Below, in pieces: positions 53,372-62,210 of a stretch of DNA of 64,000 bases; within the stretch, counting starts at the first letter, position 1, and every line of letters begins with the position of its first letter. The stretch comes from Rhodovibrio sodomensis (GTDB taxonomy: Bacteria > Pseudomonadota > Alphaproteobacteria > Kiloniellales > Rhodovibrionaceae). Below the pieces are notes generated by a model. It was not told the origin of the DNA. It ran no database searches and saw nothing but the letters and a program-made list of their open reading frames with translations. Location: NCBI RefSeq assembly GCF_016583645.1, contig NZ_NRRL01000013.1, positions 1-64,000 on the forward strand. The letters run 5' to 3'. The translations under genes were made by a program, and so were the position numbers.

Positions 53372-54628
53372 CTAATCCAGCGCCAGCACCTGGCACTTCA
53401 GGTAGCCGGTCTCCGGCAGCCAGGGGTCGACCGGGTGGTCCACGTCGGCGCCGGCAAACCGCAGGATCCGGCCGTCGCGTCCGGCCTGGCCGAGGCCGCG
53501 GCGGACCTGGTCGGCGAAGGTGTCGGGCTCGACGTGGTGCGAGCAGGAGCAGACCGCCAGGATCCCGCCCGGTGCCACCAGCGGGGCCGCCAAGCGGGTC
53601 ATCTTGCGGTAGCCCTTGATGCCCTGCCAGTAGTCCTTCTTGGACTTCACGAACGCCGGCGGATCGACCACCACGAGGTCGTAGCGCTCGCCCGCCCGGG
53701 CGCGCGCCTCCAGGTCCTGGAACACCTCGCGCTTTTCGAACCGGCAGACGTCGGCGACCCCGTTCAGCTCGGCCGAGGCGCGCGCGAGCTCGAGCGCGTC
53801 GTTCGACCGGTCCACGGCGGTCACCTGGCGCGCACCGGCGAGCGCGGCCTGCACCGTGAAGCCGCCGGAAAAGGCGTAGCAGTCGAGCACCCGCGCGCCC
53901 TCGGCGAGCCCGGCGACGAACGCGCGGTTGGCGCGCTGGTCGTAGAACCAGCCGGTCTTCTGCCCGGTCCCCGGATCGGCGCGGAAGCGCGCGCCGTTCT
54001 CGACCAGCTCGACCGGGCCGTCGAGGGCGCCCTTCACCACCTCGACCTGGGTGGGCAGCCCTTCCAGTTCGCGCGCCGGGCTGTCGTTGCGCAGCACGAC
54101 CGTCGCGGGCGCGACCACCCGGTCCAACGCGTCCAGCAGCTGCGGGCACAGCCGGTCGAGCCCGGCGGTGTTGACCTGCAGCACCAGCGTGTCGCCGTAG
54201 CGGTCGATCACCGTGCCCGGCAGGCCGTCGCCCTCGGCGTGCGCCAGGCGGTAGTAGGGCCCGCCGATCAGCCGGTCGCGGAGGGTCACGGCGGCGCGGA
54301 CCCGCCGCTCGAAAAAATCGGTGTCGAGCACCGCACGGGAATCGCGCGCGATCAGGCGGGCGCAGATCAGCGGATGCCGGTTGAACAGGAAACAGCCGAG
54401 CGGCGCGCCCTCGGCGGTTTCCAGGCGCACCGGCGTGCCGGGCTCGAGCGCCTTGGTCTCCGCCGTCATCTGGACCTCGTTGGCGTAGATCCAGGGCGAG
54501 CCGAAGTGCGGGCGCTTTTTCTTGCCCGCGGGCTTCAGGCGGACGGTCGGGCGCGCCGCCGGATCGAGCGCCGCCGCCAGGCCGGCTTGCCTGGCGGCGG
54601 TCGGCTGGGGATGGTTCGGCTGGGTCAT
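53372..54628 (-). CDS. rlmI: RlmI-like 23S rRNA (cytosine) methyltransferase
   Basis: A class I SAM-dependent methyltransferase of 418 residues. An N-terminal PUA domain (about 28-100, RLKPAGKKKRPHFGSPWIYA) is followed by the EEHEE domain and the Rossmann domain. Seen: DWFYDQRANR-like GWFYDQRANRAFVAGLAEGA, SAM motif VLDCYAFSGGFTVQAALAGA, DLVVVDPPAFVKSKKDYWQG, and CSCSHHVEPDTF with the catalytic cysteine pair. The RlmI group makes m5C in 23S rRNA; the exact base is inferred from E. coli. Confidence 0.88.
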   Translation of the reverse strand: MTQPNHPQPTAARQAGLAAALDPAARPTVRLKPAGKKKRPHFGSPWIYANEVQMTAETKALEPGTPVRLETAEGAPLGCFLFNRHPLICARLIARDSRAVLDTDFFERRVRAAVTLRDRLIGGPYYRLAHAEGDGLPGTVIDRYGDTLVLQVNTAGLDRLCPQLLDALDRVVAPATVVLRNDSPARELEGLPTQVEVVKGALDGPVELVENGARFRADPGTGQKTGWFYDQRANRAFVAGLAEGARVLDCYAFSGGFTVQAALAGARQVTAVDRSNDALELARASAELNGVADVCRFEKREVFQDLEARARAGERYDLVVVDPPAFVKSKKDYWQGIKGYRKMTRLAAPLVAPGGILAVCSCSHHVEPDTFADQVRRGLGQAGRDGRILRFAGADVDHPVDPWLPETGYLKCQVLALD

Positions 54629-54677
54629 GACCCTGGCTTCTTGGCAGGCCGCGCGCGCGATCGCAACGGCCCCGGCA

Positions 54678-55088
54678 TCACCCGCCGCCGCCCAGAACCG
54701 CGACGGCCGACACCTCCAGCAGATATTCCGGCCGGCCCAGGCCGTCGACGATCAGCAAGGTGTTGGTCGGATAGGTCGTGCCGGCCAGCCAGCGCCGGCG
54801 CGCGTCGGTCGCCGCGTCGCGGTAGGCGCGGTCGACGATGTAGGTAGTGGTCGCGACCAGATCGTCCAGGCCGCCGCCCGCCGCCGCGAGAACGCCGGCG
54901 AGGTTCGCCCAGACCCGCTCCGCCTGAGCCTCCGGGTCGCCGACGCCGACCGGGGTGCCGTCGCCGTCGACCGCGACCTGACCGGCGAGCCACAGCTGGT
55001 CGCCGACCCGGGTGGCCTGCGCGAACGCCAGCGGCTCGTTCCACTCCGCCGCCGCCACCCGGATGCGCTGCTTGGCCGGGGCGCTCAT
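54678..55088 (-). CDS. RidA family protein
   Basis: 136 residues of the RidA/YjgF/YER057c superfamily, trimeric enzymes that hydrolyse reactive enamines or imines, or related bystanders. Typical features: FAQATRVGDQLWLAGQVAVD near the start, NLAGVLAAAGGGLDDLVATT in the middle and LIVDGLGRPEYLLEVSAVAV at the end. The archetypal RidA catalytic Arg in the R-x-C motif is absent (GRPEYLLEV here), so it belongs to another subgroup. Its ATG overlaps the DUF4197 stop. Confidence 0.88.
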   Translation of the reverse strand: MSAPAKQRIRVAAAEWNEPLAFAQATRVGDQLWLAGQVAVDGDGTPVGVGDPEAQAERVWANLAGVLAAAGGGLDDLVATTTYIVDRAYRDAATDARRRWLAGTTYPTNTLLIVDGLGRPEYLLEVSAVAVLGGGG

Positions 55089-55852
55089 CCGAACACCTCC
55101 TGCAGCACCTCGGTCGTGCGCGCGGCCGGGTCGGTGCGGATCGCCGCCTCCTGCTTGGCGAGGTAGTGGAACAGCCCGTCGAGCGCGCCATCCAGGCCGT
55201 GGCCGACCAGCCGGTCGGTCGCCTGCGCGCCCAGCGAGCCTGCGAACGGCACGCTGTCCAGGCCGGCCGCGACCTCCTGCACGGCGGCGACCGCGCCGGC
55301 CTGCTCCAGTTCGCTCTCCACGATCGGGCGGAAGGCTTCGCGCAGCTCGGGTCCCATGGTGCGGCGGAAGTACTGCGTCGCCGCGTCGTCGGGGCCGTCC
55401 AGGATGCCGCGCGCGTCCTCGATGGTCATCGCCGCGATCGCGTCCAGGAACAGACGCTGGGCCTCCGGCGCGGCCTGCTCGGCGCCGCGGTTCAGGCGGG
55501 TCTCGACGTCGTCCAGCAGACCCCCCATGCCCAGCATCGACAGCGTCGGGCGCACCTTGGCGAGGTAGTCGGGCAGCGGGATATGGATCCGCGGGTCGTC
55601 GAGGTAGCCGCCCGGCTGGCCGACCCGGTCGACCACCGTGCGGCTGGCGACCCGCAGCGCCTGCCGCAAGCCGTCGACGATCCGCCCCTCGCTCAGGCCG
55701 CCGGCCCCGCTTTCGCCGGTCAAGTCGTTGAACAGCTTGGTGCCCCGGTCGAGCCAGTCCGCCCGCGCACGGCCGGCGGACAGCACGGCGCCGCCGGCGG
55801 CCAACGGCAGCAGGGCCAGAAGCGAGCGTCGGGTCAGGGGCGCGCGCGGCAT
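55085..55852 (-). CDS. DUF4197 family exported protein
   Basis: 255 residues. The N-terminus MPRAPLTRRSLLALLPLAAG is a signal peptide with a twin-arginine-like RRSLL, ending near ARA (about 31). The mature part is helical: GGLSEGRIVDGLRQALRVAS, IHIPLPDYLAKVRPTLSMLG, TRLNRGAEQAAPEAQRLFLD, and VPFAGSLGAQATDRLVGHGL, all characteristic of DUF4197. Probably periplasmic; function unknown. Coupled by ATGA to the RidA gene downstream. Confidence 0.88.
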   Translation of the reverse strand: MPRAPLTRRSLLALLPLAAGGAVLSAGRARADWLDRGTKLFNDLTGESGAGGLSEGRIVDGLRQALRVASRTVVDRVGQPGGYLDDPRIHIPLPDYLAKVRPTLSMLGMGGLLDDVETRLNRGAEQAAPEAQRLFLDAIAAMTIEDARGILDGPDDAATQYFRRTMGPELREAFRPIVESELEQAGAVAAVQEVAAGLDSVPFAGSLGAQATDRLVGHGLDGALDGLFHYLAKQEAAIRTDPAARTTEVLQEVFG

Positions 55853-55882
55853 CAGGGGTCCTTTCGAGAGGCGTCGCGGCGC

Positions 55883-55990
55883 CTATAGCCCGGCCGCCGG
55901 CGCGGCCTGGGCGAGTGCCGCGAAATACAGGTAGACGGCCACCGCGACGGCGATCAGCAGGGCGAGGAGAATGCGCAGTCCGGGTCGCAA
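55883..55990 (-). CDS. Putative 35-residue single-span membrane peptide
   Basis: TTG at 55990 follows AAGGAG (5-base spacing). It reads MRPGLRILLALLIAVAVAVY then LYFAALAQAAPAAGL and stops at 55883. It has a short basic N-terminus, about 22 hydrophobic residues, and a small Ala/Pro tail. Lies between the lipoprotein gene and DUF4197 on the same strand. Too short for family recognition. The good ribosome site and clean hydrophobic profile support it, but a chance frame cannot be excluded. Confidence 0.45.
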   Translation of the reverse strand: MRPGLRILLALLIAVAVAVYLYFAALAQAAPAAGL

Positions 55991-56050
55991 GGGCGCTCCT
56001 TCATCGGCCTTGGGTGAGCGCGCGCCGCGGCTGCGGGCGCGCGCGGGGTC

Positions 56051-56098
56051 AGTCGAACCAGCCGCTAGTCGAACCAGCCGCTAGTCGAACCAGCCGCT
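56051..56098. repeat. Three tandem copies of a 16-bp unit over a gene end
   Basis: AGTCGAACCAGCCGCT repeated exactly three times. On the minus strand each copy encodes the same SGWFD-stop end, so the lipoprotein gene has its last codons and stop triplicated. Confidence 0.95.
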
Positions 56099-56569
56099 CT
56101 GGCGTTCGATCCGCACCGCGCGGCCACCGTTCGCCTTCCCACCGGGACCGGCGACGTCGCCGCCGGTCGCCAGCCGTTCGACCAACTCGGGCGATGGGCC
56201 GCGGTCGCGCGGGTCGGCGCGCGCCTCCGCCGGGACGGCCTTGGCGAGGAACGCCCGGCTGCCGTCCGACAGGCCGGGGATCCGCGCGATCCGTGGCGGG
56301 ATGTCCTGCCCCTGGCCTTCCGGCTGGCGGAACACGGTGGATTCGTCGTCGTTCAGCGTGCCTTCGCTGTCGATGTCCGGGCGGGCGCCGAACTCCGGCG
56401 GGCGGGACAACGGCGGCAGGGCGTAGCTGGTCTCGCCCGCCGCCGAGGCGCGCGCGTTGGCGGTCAGCTTCTCCTGCACGCTGGGGCCGTCGTCGCTGCC
56501 GCAGCCGGTCAGGACGGCGGCGGCCAGCAGCGCCGCGGCGGTGCGCTTGGCGGGGGGAACGTTGGTCAC
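56081..56569 (-). CDS. Small lipoprotein, BamF/DUF3035-like
   Basis: 162 residues from GTG 56569, which follows AAGGAAG. A signal peptide ends in the lipobox AVLTGC (about residue 23), so the mature protein is acylated. The segment YALPPLSRPPEFGARPDIDS resembles the LPPxFxLRPP core of DUF3035, the alphaproteobacterial BAM accessory lipoprotein BamF; the match is short and uncertain. The rest is Pro/Arg/Asp-rich and probably unstructured, ending QSGWFD. The stop lies within a tandem triplication. Confidence 0.7.
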   Translation of the reverse strand: MTNVPPAKRTAAALLAAAVLTGCGSDDGPSVQEKLTANARASAAGETSYALPPLSRPPEFGARPDIDSEGTLNDDESTVFRQPEGQGQDIPPRIARIPGLSDGSRAFLAKAVPAEARADPRDRGPSPELVERLATGGDVAGPGGKANGGRAVRIERQSGWFD

Positions 56570-56696
56570 CGGCGAAGTCTTCCTTGAGCTGATAGTTGAA
56601 CAGCGCGCCCGGGGCGATGTCCCCGCCCCCTTATCGCCGATCCGCCCCCAGCGTGTCCAAGGCCGTGAAACGACGGGGCCCTGCACGGGCGTCGGG

Positions 56697-58424
56697 TCAG
56701 TCGCCCAGCGCCACGCCCTCGCGGCGCGGATCGGCCCCGCCGTAAAGGCGCCCGTCGCGGCGTTCGATCGCGTGCAGGCCGCTCGTCATCGTCTCGATCT
56801 CGACCTCGTGGCCGCGATCGCGCAGCGGCCCGGCGAGCGCTTCGGCGGAGGTGCCGGCTTCCAGCGCCGTCGGGCCGTTGCGGTTGACCACGTTGGGCAG
56901 CTCGACCGCGGTTTGCACGTTCAGGCCCCAGTCCAGGACGGCCAGCACGCGCAGCGTCGTATAGCCGATGATCCGGCTGCCGCCCGGCGACCCGACGGCC
57001 AGGCGAAAGCCGCCGTCGGCGTCGGTGACGATGGTCGGTGCCATCGAGCTGCGCGGCCGCTTGCCCGGCTGCACCCGGTTGGCGACCGGCTTGCCGTCGC
57101 GCTCCGGCACGAACGAAAAGTCGGTCAGCTGGTTGTTGAGCATGAAGCCGCGCACCATCAGCCGCGCGCCGAACGCCTGCTCGACCGACGCGGTCGCGGA
57201 GACCGCGTTGCCGTCGGCGTCGACGATCGAATAGTGGCTGGTCGACCGGCCGCCCGCCTGGTCCGGCTTCGGGGCCAGGTCGCGTTCGAAGCCGGGCTCG
57301 GCCTTTCCCAGGCTGGCATCCGGGTCGATCAGGCCGGCGCGCCGGCGCAGGTATGGGTCGGACAGCAGCCGGTCCAGCGGCACGTCGACGAAGTCGCTGT
57401 CGGCCAGGAAACGGTTGCGGTCGGCGAACGCCAGCCGGCTCGCCTCGGCCAGCAGGTGCACCGGCTCGACCGCCATCGGCCGCATCGCCGGCAGGTCGAA
57501 AGCCTCCAGGATGCCGAGGATCTGCAACAGGGTCGCGCCGCCGCTGGTCGGCGGCGGATGGCCGCACACCGTGTGATCCCGGTAGGGCCGGCACAGCGCC
57601 GGGCGGACCTTGGCCTCGTAGCGGGCCATATCGCGCCGGCTCAGCTTGCCGGGATTGCCCGCCACGCTGCGGACGGTGCGCACGATGTCGCGCGCGATCG
57701 CCCCCTCGTAGAACGCCCGCGCGCCGTCGCGCGCCACAATCTCCAGCGTCCGCGCGTAGGCCGGGTTCTTCAGCAGATGGCCGACCGGCAGCGGTTCGCC
57801 GGCGTCGGTGTAGAAATAGGCGCGCGCCGGGGCGTAGGTGTCGAGGAAACGGTCGCGTGCGATCAGCGTGTGCAGGCGCGGCGTCACCTCGAAGCCCTGA
57901 CGGGCGAGCTGGATCGCCGGCTGGAACAGCCGCGCCCAGGCCAGCTCGCCGTGGCGGGCGTGCGCCGTTTGCAGCATCGCCAGCGTGCCCGGCACGCCGA
58001 CCGACCGGCCGCCGACGACCGCGTCCCAGAAGCCGATCGGCGTGCCGTCGTCCTGCAGGAACAGCGCTTCCGTCGCCGCCATCGGCGCGGTCTCGCGGCC
58101 GTCGAACGCGGTGACCGCGCCGCGCGCGGCATCGTAGCGCAGCAGGAACGCGCCGCCGCCGATCCCGCTCGACTGCGGCTCGACCAGGCCGAGCACCAGC
58201 TGTGTCGCGATCGCGGCGTCGATCGCGCTGCCGCCGGCGCGCAGGATCTCCCGCCCGGCCTCGGCGGCCAGCGGATGCGCGGCGACGACCATCCGCCGGT
58301 CGGCGGTCGCCGGCGCACGCGCCTCGGCACGGCCGCTCGGCGCTTCCGGCTCGGCCCGAGACCCGGGCTGGGCACAGGCCGCGAGGGTGAAAAGGAGGCA
58401 GGCGGCGGTGAGCAACGCACGCAT
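56697..58424 (-). CDS. ggt: Gamma-glutamyltransferase, lipoprotein form
   Basis: Cleaves glutathione and transfers its gamma-glutamyl group in the periplasm. 575 residues from ATG 58424. The signal ends in LAAC, predicting lipid anchoring. Seen: DAAIATQLVLGLVEPQSSGI, GGGAFLLRYD, GGATLLQILGILEAFD, and the autocleavage site before Thr in GGRSTSHYSIVDADGNAVSA, whose threonine becomes the nucleophile of the small subunit. PRSSMAPTIV and GSPGGSRIIGY complete the site. It lies 127 bases upstream of the BamF-like gene on the same strand. Confidence 0.94.
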   Translation of the reverse strand: MRALLTAACLLFTLAACAQPGSRAEPEAPSGRAEARAPATADRRMVVAAHPLAAEAGREILRAGGSAIDAAIATQLVLGLVEPQSSGIGGGAFLLRYDAARGAVTAFDGRETAPMAATEALFLQDDGTPIGFWDAVVGGRSVGVPGTLAMLQTAHARHGELAWARLFQPAIQLARQGFEVTPRLHTLIARDRFLDTYAPARAYFYTDAGEPLPVGHLLKNPAYARTLEIVARDGARAFYEGAIARDIVRTVRSVAGNPGKLSRRDMARYEAKVRPALCRPYRDHTVCGHPPPTSGGATLLQILGILEAFDLPAMRPMAVEPVHLLAEASRLAFADRNRFLADSDFVDVPLDRLLSDPYLRRRAGLIDPDASLGKAEPGFERDLAPKPDQAGGRSTSHYSIVDADGNAVSATASVEQAFGARLMVRGFMLNNQLTDFSFVPERDGKPVANRVQPGKRPRSSMAPTIVTDADGGFRLAVGSPGGSRIIGYTTLRVLAVLDWGLNVQTAVELPNVVNRNGPTALEAGTSAEALAGPLRDRGHEVEIETMTSGLHAIERRDGRLYGGADPRREGVALGD

Positions 58425-58533
58425 GTCTGGGCCGGCTTTCGTCCCTGACCGACAAAGGGCGGACGCCGCAGGATAGCCGGATATCCGGCGGATACGAAAG
58501 CCGGGGGCGCCGCCGATCGGGCGGATCAGGCGC

Positions 58534-58983
58534 TCAGACCTGCGAGAGCTGTTTGCACAGCCGGAAGCTCTCCATCCGGTGGCCCAGGCCGGACAGGCGG
58601 CTGACCAGGCCCTGCGCGCCGCCGCCCGAGCAGGTGACGTTGGTGTGCACCGCCAGGCAGCCGTGCCGGCGCGCGGTGTCTTCCAGCGCGTCCGCCAGCG
58701 CATCGGCGATCCGGCTGGAGCCGACGATGTCGAGCGCGACGAAGTCCTCGGCGTCGAGCGTGGCGCCGTGGTCGGGGTGGGATTCCACCACCCAGGTGAA
58801 CAGCCCCAGGATCAGCCCGCCGTCATCGACCAGCAGGGTGACCCCGGCGTCCGGGCGGGCCAGCAGGTCGCGCGCCCGCGCCTGCCAGTCCGCGACACTC
58901 AGTCGCGGGCGTACCATCTGGATCAGCGGGTAAGCCTGATCGATCCGTTCGGGCGTCAGGGCTTGGATCCTCAAACTTCGCAT
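58534..58983 (-). CDS. GNAT-like putative acetyltransferase
   Basis: 149 residues. Beta-alpha pattern of an N-acetyltransferase: IQALTPERIDQAYPLIQMV, VTLLVDDGGLILGLFTWVVE, FVALDIVGSSRIADALADAL and SRLSGLGHRMESFRLCKQL. The pyrophosphate-binding Q/RxxGxG/A motif is replaced by SSRIADAL, so acetyl-CoA binding is uncertain and it may be a degenerate member. ATG 58983. It is divergent from the fnr gene across a shared FNR box, suggesting oxygen-dependent control. Confidence 0.6.
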   Translation of the reverse strand: MRSLRIQALTPERIDQAYPLIQMVRPRLSVADWQARARDLLARPDAGVTLLVDDGGLILGLFTWVVESHPDHGATLDAEDFVALDIVGSSRIADALADALEDTARRHGCLAVHTNVTCSGGGAQGLVSRLSGLGHRMESFRLCKQLSQV

Positions 58984-59081
58984 GCGGAGCCCGTGTCCTG
59001 CTGCCTCGGAGGTTCGGGCGATCGCGGTGGTCGCCGACGATCGAGCTGTCAGAGCCTGCCGCAGCCGTGCGCCTAGCTGCC

Positions 59082-59095
59082 TTGATGTACGTCAA
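59082..59095. promoter_or_regulatory. FNR/FixK-type box between divergent genes
   Basis: TTGATGTACGTCAA matches the consensus TTGAT-N4-ATCAA at all but one position. It lies 99 bases before the GNAT-like gene and 124 bases before the FNR gene, so auto-regulation by the adjacent FNR is likely. Confidence 0.75.
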
Positions 59096-59218
59096 CCTAA
59101 CTGGACAGTCCCTGTTGAACCGCGGTCGCTTTAGCGCCAGACTTGCGCCGACAACGATACTGGAGCGCGGCGCTCGACCATTGCGCCGGTCACGCTGGGA
59201 AAGCTGGGGTCAACGCCC

Positions 59219-59971
59219 GTGTCCGCGTTCGACGTGAACAAGATGACGCCGCTGAGCGAGGCCGCGCGGCGGCCTGCGCGTGCCCAGTCGCCCTGCCAGG
59301 CGTGCACGGTGCGCCACCTGACGGTCTGCGCGCCGCTCAACGACCAGGAGGTGCAGGAAGTCGCCGCGATCTCCCAGAACGTGGAGATGTCGCCGGGCGA
59401 TCCGCTGTTCGACGAGGGCGAGCGCGCCAGTCAGGTTTACAACGTCACCGCCGGCACGATGAAGGTCTACAAGCTGCTGTCCGACGGACGGCGGCAGGTC
59501 ACGGGCTTCCTGTTCCCGGGCGACTTCCTGGGCCTGGCGAACAACGACACCTACGCCTACTCCGCCGAGGCGGTGACCCACGCCACCCTGTGCCGCTTCC
59601 CGCGCGCCAAGCTGGACAAGCTGCTGGAGCGCTATCCCAAGATGGAAAAGCGCCTGCTGTCGATCGCCAGCCACGAACTGGCGGTGGCGCAGGAGCAGAT
59701 GCTGCTGCTCGGCCGGAAGACGGCGAAGGAAAAGATCGCCTCGTTCCTGCTCACCCTGTCCGAGCGGGCGGAATCGCGCGGCCAGACGGGCAACCCGGTG
59801 TCGGTCCCGATGAGCCGCACGGACATCGGTGATTACCTGGGCCTGACCACGGAAACGGTCAGCCGCACCTTCACCAACCTGCGCGGCGGCGGCACGATCG
59901 CGCTGCGCAACGGCGGCAAGGTCGAAATCCTGGACGTGGACGCCCTGCACGACGTCGCTCAGGGCGACTGA
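59219..59971 (+). CDS. fnr: FNR-type oxygen-sensing transcription regulator
   Basis: A Crp/FNR-family activator of 250 residues from GTG 59219. The N-terminal cluster [17 protein letters not shown] (Cys26, 29, 37) plus Cys125 gives the four ligands of an oxygen-labile [4Fe-4S] cluster. A cyclic-nucleotide-like fold (about 50-140), dimer helix and C-terminal helix-turn-helix follow; the recognition helix GLTTETVSR has the E..SR contacts for TTGAT half-sites. All ligands are present, so it senses oxygen directly, unlike FixK. A near-consensus box lies in its own promoter. Often named FnrN or AadR. Confidence 0.93.
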   Translation: MSAFDVNKMTPLSEAARRPARAQSPCQACTVRHLTVCAPLNDQEVQEVAAISQNVEMSPGDPLFDEGERASQVYNVTAGTMKVYKLLSDGRRQVTGFLFPGDFLGLANNDTYAYSAEAVTHATLCRFPRAKLDKLLERYPKMEKRLLSIASHELAVAQEQMLLLGRKTAKEKIASFLLTLSERAESRGQTGNPVSVPMSRTDIGDYLGLTTETVSRTFTNLRGGGTIALRNGGKVEILDVDALHDVAQGD

Positions 59972-60267
59972 GCCGGGTTTTCGGCGGTTCAAGCGGGGCG
60001 GGCGCGCAGCCTTGTTCCGCGCTTGCTCGCGGGAGACTGTCGAAGCACCGCACACGGCGAGTCCTGCCGGTATGCAGAAGTCGCCCTCAACGGTGCGGCG
60101 ACCCGCCGATGCGCCCGCGCCTCTGCCTTGGCGTCCGCCCGCCCCGCCGCCCGCGGGTTTGCACCGCGAAACACAGGTATGTACAAACTTCCACTCCGCG
60201 GCCGTGCGCGCCCGGCGGTTGCCGCCGGCGCCGGCTGGCACGCGACAGCAGCGAAAGGGCGCCGTTT
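59972..60267. other. Gap between fnr and panB, no gene recognised
   Basis: About 296 bases. No family-like protein, RNA or repeat is seen; probably the panB promoter region. AAAGGG just before 60268 is the panB ribosome site. Confidence 0.45.
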
Positions 60268-61131
60268 GTGACCGAGCCGACCGTCGAAACCGGATCCGAC
60301 AGCCGCGCTGCGCGCCCGACCCCGGCGCGCCGGACCAGTGTGCGTGACATCCAGGCGCGCAAGGGCGGCACGCCGCTGGTCTGCCTGACCGCCTATACCG
60401 CGCCGATGGCGCGCCTGTTGGACGCGCACGCCGACCTGCTGCTGGTCGGCGACAGCCTGGGCATGGCGGTCTACGGCCTGGACACCACGCTCGACGTCAG
60501 TGTCGAGATGATGATCAACCACGGCCGGGCCGTCGCCAAGACGGCCGAGCGCGCCTGTGTCGTCGTCGATCTGCCGTTCGGCAGCTACCAGGAAAGCCCG
60601 GAGCAAGCGTTCCGCAACGCGGCCACCGTGCTGGCGCGCACCGGCGCCTCCGCGGTCAAGCTGGAAGGCGGCCAGGAGATGGCGGAGACGGTGCGCTTCC
60701 TGAGCGCCCGCGGCATCCCGGTGATGGGCCACGTCGGGCTGACGCCGCAGGCGGTGAACCAGCTGGGCGGCTTCCGCGTCCAGGGCCGCGACGAGGCCGC
60801 CGCCGAACGGATCCGCGGCGACGCCACGGCGATCGCGCGCGCCGGCGCGTTCGCGATCGTGGTCGAGGGGGTGATCGAGCCGCTGGCGCGGGAAATCACC
60901 CGGGCGGTCAAGATCCCGACCGTCGGCATCGGTGCGTCGGCCGACTGCGACGGGCAGGTGCTGGTCAGCGAGGACATGCTGGGCCTGTTCGGCGAGAACA
61001 CGCCGAGGTTCGTCAAACACTACGCCCGCCTGGACCAGACGATCGACGCCGCCGTCCGGCAGTACGCCGAGGAGGTGCGTCAGCGCGGCTTCCCCGAGGC
61101 CGCGCACGTCACCCGCCCGCGCCAGAGCTAA
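60268..61131 (+). CDS. panB: 3-methyl-2-oxobutanoate hydroxymethyltransferase
   Basis: First step of pantothenate synthesis, making ketopantoate from ketoisovalerate. 287 residues from GTG 60268 with AAAGGG 8 bases upstream; the longer frame upstream has no family content. TIM-barrel segments: [103 protein letters not shown] and [20 protein letters not shown]. All metal- and substrate-binding residues look intact. panC follows 47 bases later. Confidence 0.96.
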   Translation: MTEPTVETGSDSRAARPTPARRTSVRDIQARKGGTPLVCLTAYTAPMARLLDAHADLLLVGDSLGMAVYGLDTTLDVSVEMMINHGRAVAKTAERACVVVDLPFGSYQESPEQAFRNAATVLARTGASAVKLEGGQEMAETVRFLSARGIPVMGHVGLTPQAVNQLGGFRVQGRDEAAAERIRGDATAIARAGAFAIVVEGVIEPLAREITRAVKIPTVGIGASADCDGQVLVSEDMLGLFGENTPRFVKHYARLDQTIDAAVRQYAEEVRQRGFPEAAHVTRPRQS

Positions 61132-61178
61132 CCGCGCGGCCGCCGCTGATCCCGCAGCCGCAACAGCGAGCCCGCGCC

Positions 61179-62072
61179 ATGACCCGAGCCGCGATGCAGA
61201 CCGCAAGTCAGTCCGAGCTTCAGATCGTGCGTAGCGTGGCGGACCTGCGCCGGCAGGTGGGCGCCATGCGGGGCCGCGGCGAGAGTGTCGCGCTGGTCCC
61301 CACCATGGGCGCGCTGCACGACGGCCACCTGGCGCTGATCCGCCACGCCCGGCGGCGCTGCCGCCATGTGGTCGCCAGCCTGTTCGTCAATCCCAAGCAG
61401 TTCGACCGGCCCGACGACCTGGCCGCCTATCCGCGCGACGAAGCGGGCGACCGCGAGCAGCTGGCCGCCAACGGCTGCGACCTGCTGTTCGCGCCCGGCG
61501 TGGCACAGATGTACCCCGCGGGCTTTGCGACCAGCGTCAACGTCGCCCAGGTGACCGAGCCGCTGGAGGGCGCGCACCGGCCGGGCCACTTCGCCGGCGT
61601 CGCGACCGTGGTGGCCAAGCTGCTCTTGCAGTGCCTGCCCGACGTCGCGGCGTTCGGCGAGAAGGACTACCAGCAGCTGATCACCATTCAGCGCATGGTC
61701 CGCGACCTGGACATTCCGGTCGAGATCGACGGCGTGCCCACGGTGCGCGAGGCCGACGGCCTGGCCCTGTCCTCGCGCAACCGCCGGCTGAGCGCGGACG
61801 CGCGCGCCCGCGCCGCGGAGATCCATGCCGTGCTCACCGACAGCGCGGACGCGCTCGCGGACGGCCGCGGCTCGGCCGCGACGATCCTGGCGAAGGGGCG
61901 CGCGCGCCTGGGCCGGGCCGGGTTCGAGCCGATCGACTACCTCGACCTGCGCGCCGCCGACGACCTGACCCAGCTCGACCGCGCCGACCGGCCGGCGCGC
62001 CTGCTGGTCGCCGCCTGGCTGGACGGCGTGCGGCTGATCGACAACGTCCCGGTCGTACCGGCCCGGCGCTGA
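61179..62072 (+). CDS. panC: Pantothenate synthetase
   Basis: Joins pantoate and beta-alanine with ATP. 297 residues. The HIGH-type motif is in VPTMGALHDGHLALIRHARR; LFVNPKQFDRPDDLAAYPRD, GHFAGVATVVAKLL, FGEKDYQQLITIQRMVRDLD and the KMSKS-like ALSSRNRRLSADARARA are present. Start ATG 61179 or, five codons on, 61194. Forms a two-gene operon with panB. A family C repeat follows. Confidence 0.96.
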   Translation: MTRAAMQTASQSELQIVRSVADLRRQVGAMRGRGESVALVPTMGALHDGHLALIRHARRRCRHVVASLFVNPKQFDRPDDLAAYPRDEAGDREQLAANGCDLLFAPGVAQMYPAGFATSVNVAQVTEPLEGAHRPGHFAGVATVVAKLLLQCLPDVAAFGEKDYQQLITIQRMVRDLDIPVEIDGVPTVREADGLALSSRNRRLSADARARAAEIHAVLTDSADALADGRGSAATILAKGRARLGRAGFEPIDYLDLRAADDLTQLDRADRPARLLVAAWLDGVRLIDNVPVVPARR

Positions 62073-62095
62073 GCCTACGAGACTCCTAGATCTGC

Positions 62096-62203
62096 ATGCT
62101 TGAAGGCCGAAACGGCCTGCCAGCTGAATGTAGCTCTAACTTCTTGAAGAGAGGGCAAGATTCAGCTGAAAAGTGGGTCCACCTTTCAGCATCTTGCCCT
62201 AGA
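62096..62203. repeat. Intergenic palindromic repeat, family C copy 2
   Basis: GAAGGCCGAAACGGCC, GCTGAATGTAGCTCTAACTT, TTGAAGAGAGGGCAAGATTC and AAAAGTGGGTCCACCTTT ending CAGCATCTTGCCCTA. GGGCAAGAT pairs with ATCTTGCCC and GTGGGTCCAC is self-complementary. Same unit as 6783 in reverse and as 63902. Confidence 0.8.
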
Positions 62204-62210
62204 CGAGACA

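Noticed and set aside
56051..56098. CRISPR-like repeat
   Set aside because: The three 16-bp units are directly adjacent with no spacers and lie at a gene end; no cas genes are present.
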